Shown one piece after another: positions 55,216 to 64,000 of a stretch of DNA of 64,000 bases (the first letter of the stretch is position 1; every line of letters begins with the position of its first letter). Both the position numbers and the translations under genes were made by a program. The stretch lies in the NCBI GenBank assembly GCA_006384855.1, contig VCJN01001108.1, positions 26,150 to 90,149 of the forward strand, in the 5' to 3' direction. Origin of the DNA: Tetraselmis striata. Taxonomy: Eukaryota > Chlorophyta > Chlorodendrophyceae > Chlorodendrales > Chlorodendraceae. The notes beneath the pieces were generated by a model, which had not been told where the DNA came from, made no database searches, and worked only from the letters and a program-made list of their open reading frames with translations.

Positions 55216-58200
55216 CTACGCGGCGGCGGGCTGCACGTCGGCGGCGGCCAGCGAGTGGCCCACCGTGGGCAGGTGCGAGAAGAACACCACCGGCGGCGGC
55301 GTGCGCGGGTCGCGCAAGCGTGGCGGGCGCAGCTGCCACGCGAGGCCGAAGAGCGCCACGACGCGCAGGCCGAGGAGGCACAGCAGCGGGGCCGCGGCGA
55401 AGAGGAGGGTGCAGACCAGAAGCGTGGAGGTGGGATCGTGCCAGTTGGTCAGAGACTGCGAGGGGGGGGGGGGGGGGGGGGGGGGTCGCGTCAGATGGCG
55501 GCAGCTGAGCGGGGCATCATGAACGGATCGTGAATTCAGTACAGACGTAAATTCACCATGGCCTGAATTTAATTGTGAATTCAGGCCATTGTGGATTCAT
55601 GCGAGCCGTAAATTCACATTCGATTCACATGCTGTCAAACGCCGAGCCGCAGGGAGCCGATGCACATTGCTCAGCTGGCCGACATCCAGGGAGGTCTGCT
55701 AATGGGACACCCGCGGTGACCGCTAGCTGATACCGCCCAAGATACCACCAAATAGGCCATAGATACGAACGCCACTGTGCCCAGCGACAAATCACTCGTT
55801 CGCGGCAGTTGCGGCTATTGATTCCAGGCGAGGTCTGATTGCGGATGGTTCAAATGCTGCATGCAGGAACGGCGCCGTGTATGCCCAATTCGTCCCCGTA
55901 TCTACTGACGCATCGCAGTGCCACGCAACAAGAAGTGCCCCTGAATGGCGCTTCTTTGGCGATAGTCGGCGCGCAACGCGCAACATGGACACATACGTGT
56001 ACATCAGCCCGGGACTCGGCCCGCGGCACCCGCTGCCGGAGTATGCGGGAGCGCACCTGCAGCCGCTCCGCGCCGCACGCGATGTCGTCCATGATGTTCT
56101 GCACCATCAGCGCGTTCTCGATCTGCGCCCGGCCATCATCACACCGCAGCCACCTCAGCGGCCGAGCCGGGACACGCTGCGGCCAGGGGAGGCCTCAGTG
56201 GCATTCTTGGCCATAAACTGATGCGAGAAGTATTATCGCAACCTAAATCATTCCAAGTTGATTCCAAGGCATCTTTTCAAGAGAAAAATAATGGCACAGC
56301 TGCTACGTTTAGATGTTGACCATTGTAATAGAAATGTTTATGTTTATCAAATAGATATCTCAAAAGTGGAAGGCTATGCTATGAAGTGGAACGTTAGACG
56401 GATGCAAAGACGCATGGTATAAAAAAAGCCGAGCAGAGCAGATCGTCAACTGGAGCATAGCCTGGGATGCCTGCCGCATGAGACATCGAGGCCGCCGTAC
56501 GGACCGCAGCTTGGGCGGCCAGCTCCAACCCGCCACCCATATTTCAACAGACGCATGTGCGCATCGGATACACAGGGGTGATGACATACCCCGTGCTTCA
56601 CGCACATGATCACCACCCGTACGCAGCGGCCGCAGCAGAGGCAATCCGGCGATGCCTCCGCCGACGCAAATGACCCATCAACACACCGAGATTGCTGTCA
56701 TTTGAATGCATCACATTCGGTGTCATTAAAACGAGTACAGGTGCCGACCCGGCTAAAAGAATCTAAAAAAATAAGAGCGCGCTATGTCCTTATTTCACAC
56801 CAACACATCACGAATTCATTGCGAGAACTAAAAACATTCGCTAGCGCCCCATTTCTGAGAGAAGAAAATGGGTTCTTATGGCCGGGTCGGCACCTGTATG
56901 TGGCATCGCAAAGGCTGACGTGAAGGTAAGACGGGTGCCGAGGCGGTGTAAAGGACACTACATAGAGCGGAACAATATTTCCGCTTATCAACTGTAGAAT
57001 CGAAACTATAATATAGCGATTATTCTTCTAGGTGGGATGCGAGCCCGATATAACGCTTCAAATGAGGGTTCTTTTGGTGCGCTGGCACCTGTATTATAGG
57101 AACGCCCGTCGATACTATAGCAAATGCGACAATGGAGACGCAAAGCGCCGGTGCCTTCGAGGCAACCGGCAGCAGCAGCATGGCGCGATCCGTCAGTCCG
57201 CCCCCCCCCCCCCCCCCCTCAGCGGCGCCGCACCAGCCGGTTGTACTTCTCGCGGATGGAGGGCGGGCTGTCGTCCTCCTTGTCGGCCGCGCGGGCGGCC
57301 GCCTCGCCCGCCTCCCTCTCCCCCGCCTCGCCCGCCTCGCCGCCCGCGCGCGCGGCGTTGGCGTCCGCCCGGCTTTGGCTCATGCTGCGGGGCATCGGCA
57401 GCCGCCGAGTCAGGTCACTCGGCTGGGGGAAGCGGGGGGGAGAGGGGGGCGGGGCGGGGGGGGGGGGGGGGGGGGGGTAAGGGCGAGAGGAGCGCTTGCC
57501 CGCCGCGGGATTCAAAGTGGCGACTACTGTAAGAGTTTTATGTCGTGGTATTTTTAGGGTTTTGGCTTTCCCTTGCAAGACCTAGTACCGAAAAGCCAGT
57601 CGCCGCAAGGTGGAACATCTTGAGAGAGAAAGCAGGAGCCGGGGCTGTGCGGCGGCGCTGAAGCTCCCGGCATACGCAGATACAGGGGCGAGATGGATCG
57701 GGCGGCTCGTGGTGTGGAGGATTCCCGCTCGAGACTGGCGGGGCTGTTGCGCCTGGTCGTCTAGAGTGTCACCGAGTAAGCAAGGGGGTCGGGATGGAGA
57801 GAATGCATCCATGCAAGAGAGCATGGATGGAGAGGCTTGGGGCAGGGGGGGGTGGGGGGGGTGCAACAGGCTGGCGCCCACCTGGTGACGCCGATGCCCA
57901 GGCAGACGCCAGCGACCACGAGCGCGGGGTAAAACACAAACAGCACGACGCCAATGAGCGCGAGCGCGCTGTGCAGCTGGTTCTCCCAGCGCTGCAGGCG
58001 CCCCCATGCCGCCGCGATCGCCTGGGGAAGGAGGGGCGCGGCATGCCGCCCGCGAGCCGCGTCAATGCTGCCCGTTACGGAGGGTACCGGCGGCGGAGAC
58101 GTCTGAAGACTAGCCGCACTTGACAGGAGGCCGGGGACATGCTCCAGCGCGCACCGGACGGCCGAATTAATGATAAACATATGTATCAGTTGTATATATG

Positions 58201-61200
58201 CTTATATTTATACTTATACTTATATCGATATCTTATGTATCTTATCTATATGAATAAAGAGATATAATACATACATATCTATATATCTCTTTATTCATAT
58301 CTATATATAGATATATATCTTTATTCTATATATATATATCTATGTATGTCTTTATTCATATCTATATATATCTTATCTACATATCTATTTATCTATTTAT
58401 TCAACTTCTATTTATACCTACAGGTGCCGACACGGCAATACAAACACTCTGAATATGCACCTGCCCTGCCTGGTAGAGGTTGAGTTTCTAAAGACGAAAC
58501 TATAGCGAATGTTCTTCTAGGCGGCATCCAAGACGAAGGTGGGCTCATCCTATGGGTTCTCATTGGTGCGTCACCCGTATATGTATTGGAATACAGAGAG
58601 GGGGGTCCTTGAATGTGTACTGCTGGCATGGCTTTGAAGGGACCCTGCCAAACACGCAATAACGCATTGGCTCGGTCCTGGTGTTGACTAGGTAGGGCAT
58701 TTTGGCATGGTTGCCCGTGGATGGCGGAGAACAAGGGCACGCCACATATTGTAACACACGCGTACACACGAACACATGCATAATATACATGGCGTGATGT
58801 CAGGGAGGGGACCTTGATGTTGCCGATGATGTGCATGATGCGCCGCACGTTGGCCTGCGCCGTCTTCAGCTCGAAGTTGTCGCGCGAGGTGGCCAGGGCT
58901 TTGCTCGTCACCTGTCGGCCAGGGCAGCCGCGCAGAGGGCGGGAGGGGCAGGGGCGTCATGTCACCCCCAGAGGTCAGCGCCCCTCCGGCGCGGGGTGTG
59001 TGCCTCTTCTTTCATCAGCGAAATCCAGCCGTGAGCGCATGGATACGCTCAGTATACTTGCGCCCACAACGGGCTCCCGCAGTCCCGCATTGGGCTGGTA
59101 TTTACCACTCTCATCCGCGGAGCTTAATAGAGATGTACAACCAGTGGCGACGCATGCCAGGCATCGACGCTGCCGTGTGCGCAGACGGCCGTAAGTCCAT
59201 CCTGAGCCGCTGCTCATGGACGAGTGCCGAGTCGGAAATAGGAACAGTGCAAATACGAATCTCCCCCATTATCCAGCAAAGCGTCGATTTTTCGGCGGTG
59301 AGCTTTATTGTCGTACAGGTACCCGTATAGTGCAGCGGATCGGGCCAATAGGTGCATGACTAAAGTGCTTATCTACTGAAATGTCCAACTAAGTACTATA
59401 ATCCACCCACCCGCCCATCCACCCGCCCACCCGCCCGCCCACGGTCCTTAATCACACAGCCGTCCGATTACGATCTCACAGTTGGGAGGCTATGAGTACT
59501 GGTACTCGCTACTCGCTGATGGTAATGGAAAAAAAAACTCTGGTATTTCAAAGCGCTGGCAATGCAAACGCTCGCTGCTGGTACTAGTTCAAAGCGCTGG
59601 CAATACAATTCATGGAACTGTAGGCCAGTGATATAGAACCCGTTCCTTTAAAATTTTCTGAAAAATCGACGCATCGCTGATTCAACTGTCAAGTTACTTC
59701 ATACAGAATAATAAGGCAAGATCGTATCAGGGAGAGGTCAAATCTAGACGAACACATAGCGGGCCTATTAGATCACAGCGAGTGTTCTTATAGGTCAAAT
59801 GCAAGGCCGATCCGAGGATGATACTATAATTTAGGGGGTTCTTATAGGCGATTCGGCACCGGTAAACTTGCTTATGCGGCAAAGGCGCAGTGCGCAGCCA
59901 GGGGGCGACCGGCACGCGCCAGAGCTACTGGCGGGGCAAGGGCGGGGTCTTGAGGCGGCGGCGGCCTCACCGCGAGCGGGATGGGCGGGTGCGCGCACGA
60001 GTCGAGCCACTCGATGCTGATCTGGTTGACCTCCTTCTCCATGTCCTTGACCATTGCGGGGATACCCAGCTCGAACATGGGGTCCGGGTGCGTCGGCTTG
60101 AAGTAGCTCTGCAGCACGGAGGAGATGCTGGTGTACGTCCACTGCGAAAATGAGGGGGGGGGGGGGGGGGGGACAGAGACGCTGTCTCTCAGCGCCAGAG
60201 ATTGCGGGGACAGAGGCGCACTTTGGGGAGCAAGGCATCAGGCGCCAAGTAGCTTGAACCCAGGCAGCGCGGCATAGCCGGACGGAGGCATGCGCACCTC
60301 CACAGACATGACGGCAAAGCCGGGCTTGCCTCCAACATCACTGGAGAGCGGAAACCTGCCATGCATCAGCTGCACAGGGTGGGACAGGGGGAAGCAAGCA
60401 TGCGCGTCAGGGCGCAGAGAGAATGGGTGGGGGGATGGGGGGAGGGGGTGTTGCGGGCTCCACCTGCTGCCCTGCCCTCAAGCTGGAGATGCGGAACCGC
60501 AGCTTCCCGATCATGTTGACGGTGGAGCGCAGGCCGCCAGAGGTGGAGAACGCCGCCAGCACAATCTGCGTCAGCGCCTCCCACCGTCAGCAACAGGGCA
60601 TTCCGGCGCATGAGCAGCAACAACACCTGTTCCCCTGGTGGGCGGAAGCGTGCCGTCCGTGCTCCCCGACCAAATCACATTCCAACGCATCATAGACGCA
60701 GACGTAGACACAATGTGGAAAAGCTCCATATGACACCACACCGCACCACAGCACACCACGCCGCATCGTAATGTTGCACCGCATGATCGCAGGAGCAAAA
60801 CGCGACATGGTATGGCCAGAATGACATGGCCAGAACAGCATGTCATGACATGACATGACATGACATGACATGACATGACATCATGACATGACATGACATG
60901 ACATGACATGACATGACATGACATGACATGACATGACATGACATGACACAACACGAAGCATGGCATGACGTGATATGGCATGACGTGATATGTCGTGACA
61001 CAACACGACACGGCACGGCATGGCATGGCGGGTCACGACTGCATGTTTTATGCCGTGGTCCGGCATGGGTGACAGGGAGCATGGCACGGCGGCAGGACCA
61101 AGCAGAGAGACGACTGCATCCCGAAGATGACCGAAAGCAGGCGTCTTGCTTGGCGGTAAGAGAGCTGGCTTAAGGCTTCGGCGCGGCGGGTGCGCCCTTC

Positions 61201-63678
61201 CGGGATGGGCACGGGCGGTGCAGCATCGCGGGAGGGCAAGCCCGGGGTGATGCGGGGGGCGCACATGCTCTGACGGCCGCCACAGCGGCAGCACCACCAC
61301 CACGTCCCGCCAGCTGGAGCCGCCCTCGCGCGTGCGCGCCGGGCTGGTGCGCACCCAGTAGTTGGAGCAGCGCAGGATGCAGATGTGCTCCTGCGGGACG
61401 GCGAGCCGCAGGCCGTGCAGCACAATCTGGCGGAACGGGGGGGGGGACGGGCCACGTCAGCGTGCGCCGGTCTGTAGTTGGGCGCCGCCGTAGGAGCATG
61501 GCGGCGGGCCGGCCATCCCACCTTGCAGTATCCCAGCGGGCCGCGCTCCTCGCCCTCCTTGGGCACCTCCTGGCTGGCCGCCACCGCCTCCGGCAGCCCA
61601 AACGGCAACGGGCCGCCCAGCATGGACCCAAAGGCCGTGGACATCCGGTTGTTGGCCGTCACGGCAAAGCTGCGCGACAGCCGGTGCGCGCGCGACTGAA
61701 TGGAGGACAGTCGGCTGGGTGGCATGCTGCCGCGGCCGCGCGGCACGCTGTTCAGCTTGTGTAGGGCGCGGCCACTGCCGTCGGGGGCAGGGGCGGGCGT
61801 GGTGTCCGTGCTCGCGATGCCGCCGCGGTGGTCGCAGTTGCTGACGCCATAGTTGAGCAGAACCTCGCCTGAGGCTACGGCAGCACAGGAGTACACGTTA
61901 GGGGGGTCGAGCCGGATTGTGGCAGACATGGTTCCGGAGCATCAAAATTTCAAGATCACTGCGTTGCCTCTCTGCCCCCACTGTGTGTCAGAAACAAAGA
62001 TTGCAAGCCACGGGTGCCAGCCAGAAAACACAGGTCGTCCGGCGCTTTGCTTGTGGTTGCGGCAAAGGGTGTAGGAGGACAAGCGCGAAAGGCCGGAGAT
62101 GAGTCAGTCTGTTGGTCGTCCCAGAAACGGATAGTTATGCCAGAGGGCCACGTATGATGGTTACGGAGCATTATAAAAAGTATGTTGTCAATTGCAATAA
62201 TTGGGTATGCAAGTAACAGCGCGGTCACGATAGGAAAGGAGGGGGTGTCAGAGCCAAATTGTTGCAGACATGGTTTCGGAGCATCAGCCTGTCAGGATTG
62301 TTGCTTTGCCTCACTGCCTCCTTAGTGTACCGGATACGAAGGTTTTAAGGCTACAGGCGCCAGCAGGAAAATATACAGGTCCTCCGGCGCGTTGGTGCAG
62401 GTTACGGCGAATAGGAATGACTCGGTTTGTTGGTCGTGAGGAAACTGATAGTTATACCAGAGGGGCGCACAAAATGGTTTCGGAGCATAATGAAAAGTAT
62501 GTCATCGATTGCAATAATTGGGTGCGCAAATAATGGCGCGGTCACGATCACAGCCAACCCTCGTACAGGAAAATGTAAGCGGGAATGCGATTCAATAATT
62601 AGTTCACGCGAGTGCCGCGACTACCGAAGTAGCTCTTATAACTAATGGGCCGCTGCCAATAGTGCTCCCGGTGCCGCCCAATTAGGGATTGTTACTGGGT
62701 ACCCGTAATACGACGGGTACCATATCCTACGGCGGGCCGCGGGCACGTCGTCGCGTCGCCAGGCACTAGCCCTTACATACTTACTGCCAGATATGTGACA
62801 GCCACGCTGTACAAAATGACGTGCAAGGGGATGCGAGGGGGGGGAGGGGGGGGGGGTCGACGGGGGCGGACGGCGCCTCGCGCGGGCTGATGGTGAGCTG
62901 CGCCGAGCGCTGATCCGCAGCTGCAGGATGCCCGCCGCGGGGCGAGGAGGGGCTGTAACAGCAAGGTTATTGTGACGCCCCTGACCGGCGTGACGCCCCG
63001 CTTGTTGTTAGCTGTTGCCCAAGGCACGGCCAAACCTCGTGCGCGCCGAGCAGGCGCGCGACTGTTCGCTGATCGCAGGCCGGTCAAACATCGTACGCAT
63101 GTGCAGCGCGGAAGCGCCAGGCTGGCGATGACCAGCTGACCGGCCGGCTCATGCGTGCAGCGCGCGCTGATGGAGGACGAGTATAAAGTACTGAAATCAT
63201 CCGAGTTTTTCCTACAGGGCAGTCGTAGTGGTGCTCATATCATCGTGATTTAGGCATACTAGCGCGTTGTGTTGAAGTACTGCGCCGCGCCGCGGAGCAT
63301 AGCGCGATAAATACGAGGGTCGGCTGTGATAGGAAAGGAGGAAGGGGGGGGGGGGGGGGGGGGGGGGTGTTGAGCGGGCTAGCATCCGATGCGCCGCACA
63401 GATTTTACTTTATGACTTGAGGTTTTAAACCTAACTAAAACACTAAACCTTAAACCGGTGCTCCGTGCACAGGGCCACTTGCAGGCGGCCTTGCAGACAT
63501 GAGAGGCGGCAGCAGAATCGTTGAGGGGGCGCGTCGCCCACCTGAGCCGCTGCCCGGCCACTTGCCGTCCAGGTTCCACCAGATCTCGTCCTCCTTCTGG
63601 TTGCCCAGGCGCGCGCAGCTGGACACGATGGCCTGCACCGTAATGGAGGTCTCCACCACCAGGCGGCGCCCACGCTTT
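55216..63678 (-). CDS. MCTP-type C2-domain and transmembrane protein (5' end off window)
   Basis: Eleven exons recovered, about 560 residues: ~63678-63542, 61868-61522, 61426-61265, 60565-60464, 60369-60298, 60141-59971, 58911-58813, 58021-57882, 57384-57234, 56122-56057, 55455-55216. Every junction is GT-AG and phase-consistent; only the first acceptor is uncertain. Order: the end of one C2 domain (IWWNLDGKWPG then GEVLLNYG), a Ser/Pro/Arg linker, a second C2 (IVLHGLRLAV, SNYWVRTSP, MIGKLRFRISSL), then the plant MCTP C-terminal module with helices (ANVRRIMHIIGNIK; SIREKYNRL; MVQNIMDDIACGAERLQ) and two hydrophobic hairpins (ALALIGVVLFVFYPALVV; LLVCTLLFAAAPLLCLLG). Plant MCTPs sit in the ER and tether it to the plasma membrane. 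The C2 domains upstream of this lie past 64000. Between KYNRL and IENAL about six residues of the family are missing. Confidence 0.85.
55540..55620. repeat. Inverted repeat in the last MCTP intron
   Basis: ATGGCCTGAATT and AATTCAGGCCAT face each other across 8 bases, with GTAAATTCAC-type strings repeated on both sides. It may be a small foldback element. Confidence 0.75.
58185..58415. repeat. AT-rich low-complexity tract in an MCTP intron
   Basis: Dense TATATCT/TTATTCATAT repeats inside intron 58022-58812. Partly self-complementary (AATAAAGAGATATA against TATATCTCTTTATT near 58254-58295). Confidence 0.85.
59399..59446. repeat. CCCACCCG-type microsatellite
   Basis: Imperfect CCACCCGCC units inside MCTP intron 58912-59970. 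Confidence 0.8.
60838..60955. repeat. (TGACA)n pentanucleotide repeat
   Basis: About 22 copies of TGACA in intron 60566-61264 of the MCTP gene, with one 3-base interruption near 60881 and diverged units to about 61030. Confidence 0.95.
61925..62560. repeat. Two-unit tandem duplication of about 310-340 bp in an MCTP intron
   Basis: 61930-62236 and 62268-62556 share, in order, GGTT(C/T)CGGAGCATCA, a CAGAAACA/CGGATACGAA-like block, GTTGGTCGT, CAATTGCAATAATTGGGT-like sequence and GCGCGGTCACGAT. The copies have diverged, so the duplication is not recent. It enlarges intron 61869-63541, the longest of the gene. Confidence 0.85.
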
Positions 63679-64000
63679 CTACGCGCACCACCGCACATGG
63701 ACACCGGGCCTCATCAGCGCAGACATCCCACACCCCATGCTGCAGACAGTGGCTGACGTGTGCAGCAATTATATGAGTTCGACATACTACGGGTTAGTAC
63801 AAGTACAATGTGTACCTCAGACCATGATGAGTATATGCGCGATATAATGCTGCCATGTGGTAAGCGTGGCGATAACCTTGTATCAATTTTGATATTCTTA
63901 AAGCACTAAAGATTGCTGTCTTTTGCACCACCAATCCATACGACCTTGGTGTCTCCAAGATGGAGACTGTCGCCCGCTAACCAAGTAAGGAGGCCAGCAC
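63679..64000. other. Right-edge sequence, no exon recognised
   Basis: AT-rich, probably intronic to the MCTP gene, whose upstream exons should lie beyond the window. Confidence 0.4.

Noticed and set aside
57548-57562. Telomere repeat (TTTTAGGG)
   Set aside because: A single occurrence inside an MCTP intron with no array.

Overview
The window is nuclear DNA of a eukaryotic alga, most likely a green alga. The clearest clue is a multi-exon gene for lycopene epsilon-cyclase, the branch enzyme toward alpha-carotene and lutein. A plant-like complex I subunit (NDUFA6/B14) and a plant-type MCTP membrane protein fit with it. Genes are split by GT-AG introns. Exons are very GC-rich, introns are often AT-rich, and introns and spacers carry pure G or C runs of about 12-40 bases. 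No bacterial-type operon, rRNA, tRNA or CRISPR array was seen. I derived exon boundaries by reading splice signals and checking codon phase; no transcript data were available.

Layout: 518-5015 is a 30-bp GC satellite (about 150 units), bordered by a minus-strand BED-finger/Tudor-like mobile-element gene (5040-6489). 7.6-8.9 kb holds dispersed repeats. 9661-17142 (+) is the most striking gene: a predicted U-box / dynamin-type GTPase / filamin-repeat fusion. 17.1-20.6 kb is repeats. 20810-21217 (-) is NDUFA6. 23574-26918 (-) is lycopene epsilon-cyclase in 11 exons.

27-42 kb is accessory DNA: a tyrosine-recombinase fossil, direct repeats, a relic of the satellite, endonuclease-like retroelement debris, a near-perfect 55-bp palindrome and two dispersed repeat families (here called R1 and E2). 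43.2-47.8 kb holds two tandem genes for small secreted Gly-Tyr-Arg-rich proteins with the same three-exon layout, probably a local family. 50036-50371 (+) is Elongin C. 52.6-54.6 kb (-) is a LINE-like relic. 55216 to at least 63678 (-) is an MCTP-type C2/transmembrane protein whose 5' end lies beyond the right edge.

The genes do not form one pathway. They are housekeeping or organelle genes (respiration, carotenoids, ubiquitin-linked Elongin C, membrane contact sites) separated by repeat-rich DNA. The two best candidates for undescribed biology are the U-box/dynamin/filamin fusion and the paired Gly-Tyr-Arg secreted proteins.
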